Shown: piece by piece, positions 1 through 11,604 of the stretch
Layout of the letters: every line of letters starts with the position of its first letter
How positions within the stretch are numbered: the first letter of the stretch is position 1
Source: Ecdyonurus torrentis
Lineage: Eukaryota > Arthropoda > Insecta > Ephemeroptera > Heptageniidae
Assembly: GCA_949318235.1 (NCBI GenBank)
Contig: OX439127.1
Coordinates: 4,778,436 to 4,842,435, forward strand
DNA: 64,000 bases
Direction: 5' to 3'
The notes under the pieces: generated by a model
The model's database searches: none
What the model was told of the DNA's origin: nothing
What the model saw: the letters and a program-made list of their open reading frames with translations, nothing else
Translations under genes and position numbers: made by a program

Positions 1-126
1 TCAAAATTTGCTGATCAGTGCTAAGGAGCTATACAGTTGGTTTTTGAGACAAAGAAAATTTATTTATGTAAGTCCCATCAAGTGTTTTGTGATATAAATG
101 CTTATGTTTTCTTCTAGTCTATTCCT
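1..126 (+). mobile_element. P1 TTAA-target MITE, right part (cut by window edge)
   Basis: This is the right end of the P1 family. It has the family segment CATCAAGTGTTTTGTGATAT and the terminal TCTATTCC, followed by TTAA at 127-130. The equivalent copy in locus B lies at about 36163-36536. It is non-coding. Confidence 0.8.
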
Positions 127-380
127 TTAAGAGTAGTTAATTCAAACTATTATTAACAAATTTACTACGAGAATGATATTTTACCTACTTTAATGCACAC
201 ATAGATAAAGATACACTATATAAGATACTATATATTGCCAAAAGGTATTTAATAACCACAGTTGGTTACTCGTCTATATCAAAACAATTATCTAGCTCAA
301 ATAGTTAATAATGAAATTAATAAATATCTATATAAAACAAATTAGCAAATAACTAATAGACCGGTTGCACTCATATTTAA

Positions 381-718
381 AGCCTATAAGACCACATAAA
401 ACAACATGTGCTTTTTAATGAATAAACATATGAAATGGGATCTTCAAAATTCATGACAACTTTTACCAGAATGTTAATATAGCCCCACGAGAGAGCGTGA
501 AAAAACTGTAAAGTATGCAATTTGCGTGTAAATTCATGCTTATGACGTCAGAAACATGCAAAAATTAGTATAAAATGTTGTGCGGGCTGCATAAATCGAA
601 ATTTCCGATCACTGCTACGGGTTTACAGTTGGGTTTTGAGACAAACTAAGGTTATTTCTGTAAATCCCATCAAGTGTTTTGTGATATAAATGCTTATGCT
701 TTTCTCTGGTCTAATCCT
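381..718 (+). mobile_element. P1 TTAA-target MITE, complete, with empty site known
   Basis: A 338-bp non-coding element flanked by TTAA at 377-380 and 719-722. The ends are imperfect inverted repeats: AGCCTATAAGACC at the left, AGGATTAGACC on the reverse strand at the right. The matching site in locus B (around 42691-42700) reads TCATATTTAAGAGCC with no element, so TTAA is the duplicated target. A TTAA target is typical of piggyBac-superfamily elements; no piggyBac transposase is visible in this window. The element carries an exact TGACGTCA at 543-550 and the core shared with the satellite at 54855-64000. Confidence 0.85.
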
Positions 719-722
719 TTAA

Positions 723-1649
723 GAGCCGCGATATTGTTGGGCCAGCAAAGAAAAAAAAAACATTCTTTTTAATATATCAATGGAAGCTTAAAGCTCAATG
801 TAAGCCTTATTTCTAGTTCAGTTGGAATAAATTTTTTATGGGAAAAAAAATACGAGAAATTATGTTTCCTTTATGCTGGACAATGCATTAGGTCCCACAA
901 ACATGGTGACTAAGCGCAAGGATGTGCAAGTGGTCTATAAATATATTAACACTTACCAATTATTATTTTTGATGTAAAAAAAAATTATGCTGATCTTCAC
1001 GGTTCGACATCGTCCAAGATATACGGGAGTGGTTGCTCGAACTTGTCAGCACAACGAAGTTCAAAACTTGGTATCACAAAAGGGGTCCCATTTACTATAT
1101 AACTCTCCTACAGTGTATATCGTGGGTCTTTTATAATACTTGGAAGTATAATAAGGATAAACACAACTACTTTCTGGCACACACAACATCACATTATACT
1201 AACAATTCACTAGTATTTCGTTGCACCTTTGTTGGAGTCAAAACAATTAGATTGAGATAATAAGTGGAAACAAGTAAGTGTACATACATTATAATTGAGC
1301 ACTACACAATACACCACTTAATTAAGATTTTAAAAAATCCAAATAAAAAATCGAAGATAAGAACATTTTGCATTTAATATGCAAAACTTAAAGCTCAATA
1401 AAAGTTGAGGAGAAAATATTGAGAGCTAGCGGCGATAAGAGAGAGAGAGAGAGATTGTTTCTCGTTCACGTCTCCTCAAGAACTGACGATGAAGCAGCAA
1501 GCAAAAGGCACCAAAGCAGTGCCTGAGTCGTGCTTAGTTATGGTGCGCAGTATGTAATGCGCACTGAAAATACAAGGCAAGTAGACAAGACACACACTAT
1601 CAGACTACTCGTCGTTCTCGCTGATCGACTGATAAAGCAACAATTGTTC
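723..1649 (+). repeat. Non-coding unit duplicated at 42698-43630
   Basis: About 0.93 kb that aligns end to end with 42698-43630, with scattered substitutions and small indels. One short reading frame of about 50 codons near 1110-1260 is shared with 43100-43248, but the reading frame differs upstream and substitutions are not biased to third positions. I therefore read this as nucleotide-level duplication rather than a gene. A short AG run occurs at 1440-1455. No function recognised. Confidence 0.7.
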
Positions 1650-2490
1650 TAAGGCTGACTTTAGCGTGGAAGGTGACCGACTTGGATTGGAAACCGTTAA
1701 AATAAGAACTATAATTTCACAATACAATTTTGTACATTTTTTATTTATAACAATTTATAATTATACAAATTTCAATTTGTAATTTTCAAATAAAATCGAG
1801 TAATTTTTTTTTTCCGAAAAAAGTTTAAATAATATATTTAATTTTAAAGGCCTAATGCACTTTTTTAAACATCCTTTAGAATGCTAGGTTAATAATTTAC
1901 ATACCTTATTATGGCAGAATTAGCCATGAACGCGATGATTTTGTATTTATTTTCATTTATTTTCCATTTGACGGTTGAAATAAAACTTATCTGACGTCAC
2001 ACTGTACTGATGGGGCTGCGAAGTGGAGGGGTGTTTTGAATTTATCACGTGACCAAAGAACTTGACTGCTGCTTGACTGTGATTGGCTGATGAGATGGGC
2101 AGGGGGGAACGCCGGGAAAAAGTTTGGTACTTCCCTAAACTTTATACTTCCGAGTTTGCGCGCAAAGTGTTTTATAGTTTAGGGAAGTACCTAACTTTTT
2201 CCCGGTGTTCCCCCCTGCCCATCTTATCAGCCAATCACAGTCAAGCAGTGGTCAAGTTCTTTGGTCAAGTGATAAATTTAAAACACCCCACCACTTCGCA
2301 GCCCCATCAGTACAGTGTGACGTCAGATAAGTTTTATTTCAACCGTCAAATGGAAAATAAATGAAAATATATACAAAATCAACGCGTTCATGTCTAATTC
2401 TGCCATAATAAGGTATGTAAATTATTAACCTAGTATTCTAAAGGATGTTTAAAAAAGTGCATTATGCCTTTAAAAAAGTTTCTAATTTGA
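1650..2490 (+). mobile_element. P2 TTAA-type element, left part, split by a foldback insertion
   Basis: Positions 1650-1843 and 2474-2490 match the first part of the longer P2 copy in locus B (43632-44208) and, in reverse orientation, the copy at 11822-12199. The left end shows the AAGGCTGAC and GGTGACCGACTTGGATTGG signature. The sequence is interrupted by the palindromic element at 1848-2469 and ends abruptly at about 2490, so this copy lacks its right end. Confidence 0.7.
1848..2469. mobile_element. 622-bp palindromic foldback element with TTAA target
   Basis: Two arms of about 298 bp (1848-2145 and 2172-2469) are near-complete reverse complements around a loop of about 26 bases containing TTTGCGCGCAAA. 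The outer ends are AGGCCTAATGCAC and its inverted partner. TTAA lies on both sides (1844-1847, 2470-2473). Locus B at about 43995 has the uninterrupted TTAA site, so this is a clean insertion into locus A. Both arms carry TGACGTCA (1992-1999, 2318-2325) and a GATTGGCTGA CCAAT-type motif. No coding capacity is evident; a reading frame crossing the loop is a by-product of the palindrome. Confidence 0.88.

Positions 2491-3073
<583 letters not shown>

Positions 3074-3121
<48 letters not shown>
3074..3121. repeat. (TA)n microsatellite
   Basis: TA repeats with one TTTA interruption; the continuation of the 2815-2920 tract on the other side of the palindromic MITE. Confidence 0.95.
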
Positions 3122-3125
<4 letters not shown>

Positions 3126-3877
3126 ACCGGACAAAAACAAGTAAGTAACCCAACGGGTGATGAGTAAAAGGCAAAATTCCTCAACACCTTACACCTATAT
3201 CAGAGAAACTGCTTCGTTAACATAAAAATACATATTATACTAACGATATTTAGACAGATGGTTAATGATTACAATGAACGAGGAGTTCTAGGCATAACTG
3301 GCAAAACATTATACAGTATAAAGAAACAATTCTAGGAAAAAATAAAATTGTATAAGCATAGAGTCGCCCATGGACAATCCGAAGTAATAGAACTACCACG
3401 CAAGCCAGAGTGCCTTTATTTAATAAATAAGTTATTTACATTAAAAACATTAAGGTCATAATTATTTGAAAAATACGATGATAAAAAATTGTGCGTGTGT
3501 GTGTACAAATACGTATGCATAGTAACTTTTAAATATAACATAATCACATTGATCTGCATTAATTATAAAATCCAAATATTTGTTATATTTTATATATTTC
3601 AATATTTTTATATATATATATTTATTATATTTTAAATTAAGTTGTAAAATTCTACGTACAAGGAATGCGATAGATTGTGGTCGGCACAACTCTTTTGTAA
3701 ATGTTACGACAACAATAATACTGATCCTAAAGTTGTAATTACAGCCACGTGCAGTGTATTGACGGTCTCAAGGCTAAAGCTCTATTTAGTAACAACTGAA
3801 AGAACTTGGCAGAAAAACAAAGATGACCTAAGCGCAGATTCTAGTAACGCACGTGTTCTGTCGTGCATGATCGCAGT

Positions 3878-3880
<3 letters not shown>
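3122..3880. other. Unassigned AT-rich sequence
   Basis: No family member, RNA gene or convincing reading frame recognised; short TATA-rich runs occur at 3608-3622. Confidence 0.5.

Positions 3881-3951
<71 letters not shown>
3881..3951. repeat. (TA)n microsatellite
   Basis: Pure TA dinucleotides, about 71 bp. Confidence 0.96.
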
Positions 3952-3955
<4 letters not shown>

Positions 3956-4479
3956 ATAAAAATACTTTTTTTACTTTGAAGTCACACTTATAACAATTTA
4001 CTAAATGATCTATAACAAACAAAAAAAACTTTTTAAAATCCTACTTAAGAAATTAATTTCTACTATTTTTTCTATATATAAAAAAAAATACTGACGAAAA
4101 AATTATTCGTAATGTAGAATACATAATATTTTGCGAAAGTTTATAGCAAAAAATATTACATAATATATGCAAATTACCACACAGCAATTTTGTTCTCTTG
4201 TCTGATCTCTCTCTCTCTCTCTCTCTTATCAAATAATAATTAGTTATTACATATATAATGAACAACCAACATAGTTTTATTACATAGAAATGTTTTGAAA
4301 TGTTTTATTTTTATATATAGTGTTCAAGGAGGTTGTAGAAGTTTTTGGATAATGGAACTCAATAATACATTGGTAAAATACGGAGCAGAAACGGAATAAA
4401 TTGCTTTAAAGAAGTGTCCTGCATGCTCTCTCTCTCTCTGGATGGGTTGAGTAGGTGAGAGAGGGAGAGAGGGAGAGAG

Positions 4480-4550
<71 letters not shown>

Positions 4551-4815
4551 AATCTGATTCATATGCACTCTGTATATGCCAACTTAATAAATAGTTGAAA
4601 ACTTTTGTCCCAAATTATAATGAGCTCCAAACTCTGTTAGAAGTTTGGAGTTACTTGAAAATGCCATGATGTTTTGCAACTGCCTTAATTTGGCAAACAC
4701 TTACAAGAGACTAACAATAAGTGCGACATCAACTGGCTTGCATGTCATAACAAGTTTATGTCATCACAAAATTGCATGCCAAAATTAAAGTAACATTGAT
4801 ATTGAAAAATCATGA
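3952..4815. other. Unassigned AT-rich sequence with AG/CT tracts
   Basis: Contains (CT)n at 4207-4226 and the AG tract at 4455-4548. A small inverted repeat (AACTCTGTTAGAAGTTTGGAG region, 4628-4652) is the only other structure seen. No gene recognised. Confidence 0.5.
4455..4548. repeat. (AG)n microsatellite, compound
   Basis: GGGAGAGA-type units change into pure AG from about 4486. Confidence 0.95.
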
Positions 4816-4945
4816 ACAAAAATATGTACGTACGTCAGAATTATGTTACTTTATTTTTCAGTAAAATTTTTAAAAACAGCATAATCTATGCTATACTGCA
4901 TAATAACTATGTTAAATTGCATTAATATATTATGTTGGACAACAG
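4816..4945. mobile_element. M3 family fragment (GCATAAT-rich MITE)
   Basis: Shares CAGCATAATCTATGCTATAC and ACTGCATAATAACTATG with the better copies at 9150-9336, 30567-31193 and 45180-45402. Its ends are degenerate. Confidence 0.55.
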
Positions 4946-5039
4946 AGTTTTTTTAACAAAATTTACATCTTTTTTGCTAAATTGACACAAAGGCAGCAGT
5001 TTTCACGGAATTAATGCTTGGTATGTACAAATTTAACTA

Positions 5040-5165
5040 TTATTATGCGAGCTCAAGGAAGCTAACGGATTGCTCGCTCAAAAAACAAACAAAAAAAAAT
5101 CCTGAAGATTTTGAGCCGGGGTGGTGCTCGTACCAGTTTAAATTTACAGCTCTAGTTTTATACTA
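5040..5165 (+). mobile_element. H1 hAT-like terminal fragment
   Basis: The right part, GTTTAAATTTACAGCTCTA at about 5136-5155, is the same terminus as the H1 element at 16446-17199. It is preceded by GCTC-containing sequence resembling the H1 subterminal region. It is a fragment; the left end is not found. Confidence 0.5.
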
Positions 5166-5240
5166 TAATTCACGGTCAATTCTTAAATATGGGAAAATTT
5201 CTTTACGGAATGATTTTATTTCAGACTAACAAGTAAGAGT

Positions 5241-5303
<63 letters not shown>
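5241..5303. repeat. (AG)n microsatellite
   Basis: Pure AG, about 63 bp. Confidence 0.96.
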
Positions 5304-5304
<1 letters not shown>

Positions 5305-5423
5305 ATAATTTACGTATAGAATCTTGAACTTTTTATAAAATATCTTACACTGAATACACATTTTTAAATTTAGCTATATTATTAAACTTTTTTACCCCTC
5401 AAAATAACATTATTTTATTGGTT

Positions 5424-5745
5424 TTAATGCGGGCAATTAGCTAATGCGGGATACGACTAAGAAGCTGTAAGGAAAGATAAATCTGACTGCAATTTTTCAC
5501 AGTGATACATTAGGATATAGATAAAATCAAAAATAAAATATAAGTGGGCTCACCGTGACAGATTTGTTATTATGATTGCGTTTTAGTCCCATCGGAGCCT
5601 ATGTTAATTTGAATTTCAGTAATTATTTCCTCTCTTATCTGAGTTTCACAAGTTCTGAAATATTTATCATAGGTAGCTGTTACTATTAACTTTTAAATGT
5701 CACCATTCAATTTGCAAGGTTTCTTTTTATATACAATTTTAATGC
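5424..5745 (-). mobile_element. P3 TTAA-type element, degenerate
   Basis: Reverse-oriented relative of 34867-35195 and 32842-33201. It begins TTAATGCGGG, runs through AGGAAAGATAAATCTGA and CACAGTGATACATTAGGATA, and later ATTTCCTCTCTTATCTGA and TAGGTAGCTGTTACT. The left end has a small internal duplication of the ATGCGGG segment; the right end fades out. Confidence 0.6.
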
Positions 5746-6967
5746 AATTTATCTAAATAACAAAAATATAAAATATGATCAATACAGGGTGCAAAAAATA
5801 TTTCTATTTTATTTGTTTTTAACCCCATAAAAATAAATATTTAAATAATGCACTCTGTATTAGATAGTATTTATTAGACAATTAAATTCTGGCTTATATG
5901 GGCCTTGGCATTATCTTCTGGTAAAAATAAAAATTGGTTTACAGGTGCCGTTGATTTTCTATACAGCTTGACAGCTTGTAAGCAGCTAGAGCATATCATA
6001 TTATTTGCGGCGCGAGCTCAGGGAGAGGTGAACGTGCTCGATAGCAGTTTTGCGGAATGGCTTTATTATTTTGCTATGCCCCGAGGCAGCGCCTGCGACA
6101 GGTGGAGATATGCAAACTGCTCCGCATATGTAACCAAAATGTTGCATATCATGCAGGATACCATACTTTGAGGTGACGTCACGAAGCGCAACTTGGAATT
6201 ACATGTGCAACAAGTTTGGTTTGAATTGAATGGAGAGATGTTGTTATCTGTTATTAAGTGATAGGCAAACTAACTGCAGTACGGCAAATCAAGCTGCACT
6301 TCAAATTGACGGCGTTTCTCATTATTACTCACAACAATGCAAACATGCAAAAATCGATGTTTTTGAACACAATTATAATAATGAATGAGTTTTTTTTTCT
6401 CATCAGTGGAAGCAAAATGTTTATCTATTTTTTTTTATGCGGGAAGCAAAATGTTTATGTCATTTTCGAATGTAATGTGGCTGGCTCTTGACCTACACAT
6501 ATTGCTTGTGACAAAAAAACATGATATACATATTACTATTAGTCGCTGCAACATCGAAATGCTTCTTTCTGTGATGAAATAATTTACAAATAATTTAGTG
6601 ATTCATATAAAAACACGTTAAAGTGTTTCTAGTATTCCACATTAAAAATATCCGGCAATGGTGCAGTCTTTCACAAGAAAAGAAAAAACATGTCATGTTT
6701 GTCGTATGTTATATTATAGAGATCCCAGGCCGTCTTTCCAGCGCGCCTCTGATTGGTGCCACGGTACGTCAGTAAGAAACATTTACTACTAAAGTCCCAA
6801 GGAAAACAGTATTTTAAAGATAGAATGCAACATCTGTCCTAGGCTGAGCAAAGTTATTCATTACTCCGTAATACAGTCAAAGGGCAATTTCTCGTTTTTC
6901 TAAGAAACAAACACACATAGAGGCAGAGCCACACACGAACACACACACTTACATTCACACAGAGATA
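5746..6967. other. Unassigned; includes a locally GC-richer patch at 5960-6190
   Basis: The 5960-6190 patch is noticeably less AT-rich than its surroundings and is open in one plus-strand frame for about 85 codons, but without a clear ATG start or a recognisable domain. It ends beside TGACGTCA (6174-6181). A second patch at 6720-6775 has CCTCTGATTGGTG (CCAAT-type), echoed at about 36018 (GCCTCTGATTGGTG). I would not call a gene here. Confidence 0.4.
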
Positions 6968-7325
6968 CACGGATAAACACACAAACATTATAATTATGCT
7001 GACTCATTTTCTGCACAATTTACACATACAGCATAACTCATGCTTTGCTATAATACATAATAAAAATGCAACATAACCACTACATAACATAAATATAATG
7101 TTGTTTATGGTTTTTATGCTGTTCGAGACCTACCATTATATTTTAGATCTAAATTATGATCCACACATAAATATACAATTGCATTTAAGGTAATCATTTT
7201 ATAAAGAATTGGATTTTTTGTTCTGCTTTTGATTAAGTTAGCAAAATTATTTATGTTGTACTTATTCAGTATGCTATAATGTCATAACTGCAGCATAAAT
7301 TACGTACTTTATTATTTCCATGTAG
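6968..7325. mobile_element. M3 family copy, internally diverged
   Basis: The left half (6968-7110) has ATTATGCTGACTCATTTTCT and CAGCATAACTCATGC. The right half (7240-7325) has CAGTATGCTATAATG, then GCATAAATTACGTAC and a TTATTTCC end. The two M3 halves are separated by about 130 bp of other AT-rich sequence. Confidence 0.55.
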
Positions 7326-7350
7326 ATATTATAGACACGTACACACGCAA

Positions 7351-7556
<206 letters not shown>

Positions 7557-7889
7557 CAGATTCTTGTTAGAGCCCAAGATCGATCCTTGGCATAGATCGT
7601 GCACAACAATGTCGCACCGTACGATACTTTTTACTCACTTTCGTGTGGCATTGATATTGATAGCCGCAACTTACTCACGGTTCAATACTTGCAATGTAGA
7701 AACTAAATCAATTGAATCATAACACGTTTTTAAATAGAGCTTGCATACATTTAATTTGTTTACTGTGTGAAAATATTACTTCATGTTTACAGGACTTAAA
7801 TGAATGTGATTGTCTTTAAATAATGTGAACCACCACATTTACTGATCTTAATTTGCAAATAAAATTAACTCTGTATGTACTGTACTTAA

Positions 7890-8254
7890 AAGAATAGACC
7901 AGTAGAAAACATAAACATTTATATCATAAAACACTTGATGGGACTTACATAATTATCTTTAGTTTGTCTCAAAAACCAACTGAGGTATACCTCCTTAGCA
8001 GTGTTTAGAAAATTTTTATTTATGCAACTTGCAAAACATTTTTTACTAATTTTTGCATGTTTCCCACGTCAAAAACATAAATAGACACGCAAATTGCAAA
8101 CTTTACAGTATTTTTTTGCTCTCTCGCGTGGGGCTACATTAACATTCTGGTAAAAAATTGTCATCAGTTTTGAAGATCTCATTTCGTGTTTATTCATTTT
8201 AAAGCACATAATATGTTGTTTTATGTGGTCTATGGCTTATGACTTTAAGCTCAA
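7890..8254 (-). mobile_element. P1 TTAA-target MITE, reverse orientation
   Basis: Flanked by TTAA at 7886-7889 and 8255-8258. Shows the P1 landmarks in reverse: AGAATAGACCAG end, AAACACTTGATGGGACTTAC, GCTCTCTCGCGTGGGGCTAC and TGTGGTCTATGGCTT. A few extra bases precede the right TTAA. Confidence 0.8.
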
Positions 8255-8258
8255 AGGC

Positions 8259-9149
8259 CGGCTTGATCATGGTGCGATGATTTGATCGCTGCATGGGCCC
8301 CGATCAGTCTGGGCTACTTAAAAAAAAAAAGTTTTCCACCATAAGTTGAAAATGCACACTAGTAACATGTGAAACTTTGTTTTAATTGTTCAATTTGTAA
8401 AAAAAAAAAAAAAAATATTATTACAAATAAATTTCAACTCCTTGATTTTCATGCATTTAGAAACAGGAATGACTTTCAATTTTTACAACGAATTGATTAT
8501 TAACGAAATGGCTAATAGGAGCACTGAATTGAAGAGATCGCTATTGTTGTAATGCTATTTTCTTTAATATAAATGTGATTTAATGTGAACCTCTGAATAA
8601 TTAACTTTTACTTTTAGACTATAACATTATTTTATGTTGTAATTTTATTACACAGCTGATGTTATTTCCAAAATTAAAAGAATGAAAATATATAAAATCT
8701 TATCATTAGTGTTTTTTATTTATTTATTTTTTTATTATTTATTATTATTATTTTTTTTTTTTGCAAATTATATATTTTGTTTATATATTTATATTTAAAA
8801 TATTATTGAAAGTTATTAACTGTAGATAATAGAAATGCTATAAGTTAATATTTACTATGAAAAGTTGCTAAAAAAGATTTTTTATGCATCAAATTATAGA
8901 ATCATGTCATAACATTTGTGCCGCTGTTGAAACATAAGCGCGCTTGTGTAGCAGCCACCACGTATGCAGCATTTACACAGTACTATGTGTTACGTAACTT
9001 ATGGTCATGCTGCAGAAACGTTGCTATTTTAGCGTGGGAAAAGAAAGTTTTACAATATAATTTACAGGCTGTGCCGAGGGAAAATAATAAATGCAATTAG
9101 AATGAAGTATAATTAAATGCGATTGAAAATAAGTTATTTTTATCAGCAC
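8259..9149. other. Unassigned AT-rich sequence
   Basis: Poly-A run at 8398-8415 and T-rich stretch at 8720-8762; nothing else recognised. Confidence 0.5.
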
Positions 9150-9336
9150 TGACAAAAATAAATAAATATGCTGGCTCATTTTCAGCACAATTTATTCAGT
9201 AAAGCATAATTTATGCTATATGGCGTGAATATTATCTTATACAGCATAATTATTTATATTGTTCTATGTTAGCATAATGTATGCTATAATGACATAAATA
9301 CAGCATAAATTACGTTATTTATTATTTCCGTGAGTG
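9150..9336. mobile_element. M3 MITE, near complete
   Basis: Ends resemble CACNGAAAAAATAA and TTATTATTTCCGTG, an imperfect inverted pair. The interior is a chain of GCATAAT and ATTATGC motifs that can fold on itself. Equivalent to 45180-45402. Confidence 0.65.
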
Positions 9337-9428
9337 TCATTGCTTTAAAACTTTTTATATTTTATATCAGCCAAAAGGTAATATGCTGTCACAAAATAAT
9401 AAAATGAAAATAAAATAATATACAGTAG

Positions 9429-9452
9429 TCTCTCTCTCTCTCTCTCTCTCTC
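9429..9452. repeat. (CT)n microsatellite
   Basis: Short pure CT run. Confidence 0.95.
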
Positions 9453-9871
9453 TTCAAGAAATAATGGCATAATTAAAATTGAAACCTTAAATGCATCCGC
9501 AATATAATGCGTTTTCTGTATTATTTTTGTCTACCGCTGATGTTTGTCACGCGCTGCAACAAGAGCGCCTTAGCAATGAATCGTGTGTTGTCTAGAGGTC
9601 AAACCAAGGATGCAGCAGAATTATTGATGAGATTTCAATATTGCAGCATTGATGCCTTATGGCTATACTGTACTGTATACTTAACGCAGATCTATATCTA
9701 ACATCAAAGACGATGCTGCTTTTTATAGGGTCTATTCATTCATGTTAAAGTCGACGCCATGTTGGATAACTTAATACGAGGGTGGCATAGGAAAATTACT
9801 CATTTTGTCAGTTTAAAAACACTATATGTAATATTTTTCGAGAGCATTGATGCTGTAAATATGTTGAATTA

Positions 9872-11167
9872 CGAGGGTCATTCAATAAGTTCTCGGCCTA
9901 GCATATAAAGATATAATATAGCGAGGTCTTACATACCTCACTTCTCGACATAATCTTCCTTGACACTAACGCACTTCTGCCATCGGTCCTCCAACTTTGC
10001 GATACCCTCCTTATAGTGCGATTCCTCAAGGTCCTCAAAATATGCATTGACGAAGTATTCGAGGTCCTCTTGGTCGTTAAATCTCTTACCACCAAGTTCT
10101 TTTTTCAAATTTGGGAACAGATGATAGTCAGAGGGGGCCAAATCTGGTGAGTAAGGTGGATGTGGAAGTATTTTGTAACCCAATTCCTCGAGTTTTGCAG
10201 TGGTAACCTTGCATGTGTGGGGCCTTGCATTATCGTGATGGAAGATGATTTTCTTTTTCTTTAAATGCGGACGTTTCAGGCGAATTGCAGCATCTAATCT
10301 CACGAGTACATCAACATAATACTTCCCAGTAATCGTAGCACCTTGAGGTAGGTAGTCAACCAGCAGAACACCTTTTTGATCCCAGAAAACTGATGCCATC
10401 ACCTTTCCAGCTGATTTTTCCACCTTTGCTTTCTTAGGACAGGGTGAGCCATCGTGTTTCCATTGTTTTGATTGTTCCTTGGTCTCTGGGGTAACGTAGT
10501 GAACCCAAGTTTCATCACCAGTCACCAAACACCGCAAAAAGTTTTTTCTGTTGCGTCGCAAGATCCCCAAATTGGACCTACATACCCTGGCACGCTCACG
10601 TTTTTGCTCCTGAGACAGTAATCGCGGCACCCATCTTGCGGACAGTTTTTTCATGTGAAGATGTTTGCTTAAAATTTCATAAATCGTTCCCACTGACATG
10701 CCTAGATCCTCAGCTATGTCGGACACCTACCATCGTCGATTTTCAATCACTTTTTTGTGTACTTTTTTAATGTTTTCTTCAGTAACAGCTGATTTGGGCC
10801 TGCCACTACGGGGGTCATCTTCAATACTCAATCTACCACGTCTAAATTCAGCTGCCCACTTCTTTGTTGTGCTATATGATGGAGCACATTCCCCCAAAGT
10901 GTTCACCAAATCCTCATGAATCTCAGTCGTTCTCATTTTTTTCTGCACCAGATACTTTATGACAGTACGAGTCTCGGATTTGGTCCACTTTTCAGTATCC
11001 CCTGACATTGTCTCACAAAAGTCACCACCAAAAAAAAACAAATTATGCTAGAGACTTGAAATTTGAAATACAAACAACCAAAGAACAGCTGGTAATGTGA
11101 CTAACAAAATTTTGCGCATGCGCATGCCATCTATATGCAAGGCCGAGAACTTATTGAATGACCCTCG
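9872..11167 (-). mobile_element. Mariner element, 1296 bp, full length with TA duplication
   Basis: Terminal inverted repeats begin CGAGGGTCATTCAATAAG and match perfectly for 28 bp at both ends. TA lies on each side (9870-9871, 11168-11169). The host sequence is a T-family MITE whose intact relatives show the unoccupied TA (for example GTTGAATTAGTATCTC at 25485-25500), which confirms the insertion. It contains one transposase reading frame on the minus strand with a single stop codon. Perfect TIRs plus only one visible lesion indicate a fairly young copy. Confidence 0.95.
9938..11008 (-). pseudogene. Mariner transposase, one in-frame stop
   Basis: This encodes a cut-and-paste DNA transposase of the mariner type, which would bind the element's terminal repeats and insert at TA in the nucleus. 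The frame is about 356 codons, normal for mariner. I chose the ATG at 11006-11008 (MSGDTEKW) because the upstream in-frame ATG at 11041 adds an atypical leader. The N-terminal third is helix-turn-helix-like and ends in RSGRPKSAVTEENIKKVHKK. The catalytic domain has D165 in TGDETWVH, D259 in FHHDNARPH and D294 in SPDLAPSDYHLF; the last two are separated by 34 residues, the D,D34D signature. One amber codon (TAG, plus-strand 10727-10729, residue 94, just after ENRRW) breaks the frame; the downstream frame is otherwise uninterrupted to the stop at 9938. The copy is therefore probably inactive by itself. Confidence 0.95.
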
Positions 11168-11329
11168 TAGTACGTATTTCAAGTATGTGAGAAAAATAAA
11201 AATAACCAAAAATTAGCTGATTTCCCAAAGAAAATTGCATTAAGCAAAGTTTGTCCTTTGAGCAATGTTGTTCACTACAGTATGGCCTTCAAGCGAATTA
11301 AATATGACGTCATCCTCATACATCCTATA

Positions 11330-11604
11330 GCAAATAATAAAACTATCTGGTCAGGTGTGAGCAGCGTAGATACACAATCTGTATACAAAGCTATTGAAAG
11401 CGGCAAAGTCTTTGATGTTAGATATAACTCCACGTTAATTGTACATACGGCTTAATTGCGTACTTAAGCGTGTCTTTCATTATAACGCACTATTTGTCTC
11501 CTTATATTTTGCGAGCGACACAAAATTGCTCTGTACTGTCGACTGTAACCTTGGCCGCTGATGACGTCATGATGTACACGTGTGGGCCTCTTCAAGGCCA
11601 TTCT
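11330..11604. other. Short unassigned interval
   Basis: Contains an isolated TGACGTCA at 11562-11569 within a GATGACGTCATGATG palindromic context; otherwise unassigned. Confidence 0.45.

Larger units (their letters stand above)
1..2490 (+). repeat. Duplicated locus A (pair of locus B, 36163-44018)
   Basis: The non-repetitive parts of this block recur in the same order and orientation in 36163-44018. Positions 131-376 match 36541-36630 plus 42243-42284 and 42588-42690; 723-1690 match 42698-43640; 1690-1843 plus 2474-2490 match 43640-44000. Identity by eye is above 90 percent. The left end lies outside the window. The similarity stops around 2490, where A changes to sequence unlike B. Differences between the copies are mostly clean insertions, listed separately. 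It could be a segmental duplication or two copies of a large composite repeat; the window alone cannot decide. Confidence 0.85.
9724..11329 (+). mobile_element. T-family MITE split by a mariner insertion
   Basis: The T family is about 300 bp and runs from TATAGGGTCTATG to a CATCCTATA end, with internal GTTAAAGTCGACGCCATG, GAGAGCATTGATGCTGTAAA, GTCCT..GAGCAATGTTGTTCAC and ATGACGTCATC. Here the left part (9724-9869) and the right part (11170-11329) are separated by the mariner. Joining them over one TA gives the same order as intact copies such as 42282-42590 and 24429-24736. Confidence 0.88.

Noticed and set aside
1033..1260. 75-codon frame partly conserved at 43054-43248
   Set aside because: The copies are recent duplicates, so conservation is not evidence of selection; the upstream frames differ and no domain is seen.
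2085..2110. Hammerhead-ribozyme core (CTGATGAG)
   Set aside because: The conserved GAAA and cleavage-site partners are not at the required places; the match is only the first motif. The satellite was also scanned by eye for CTGATGA and none was seen.
2083..2364. 93-codon frame in the palindrome
   Set aside because: Crosses the loop of the TTAA foldback; a by-product of the inverted repeat.
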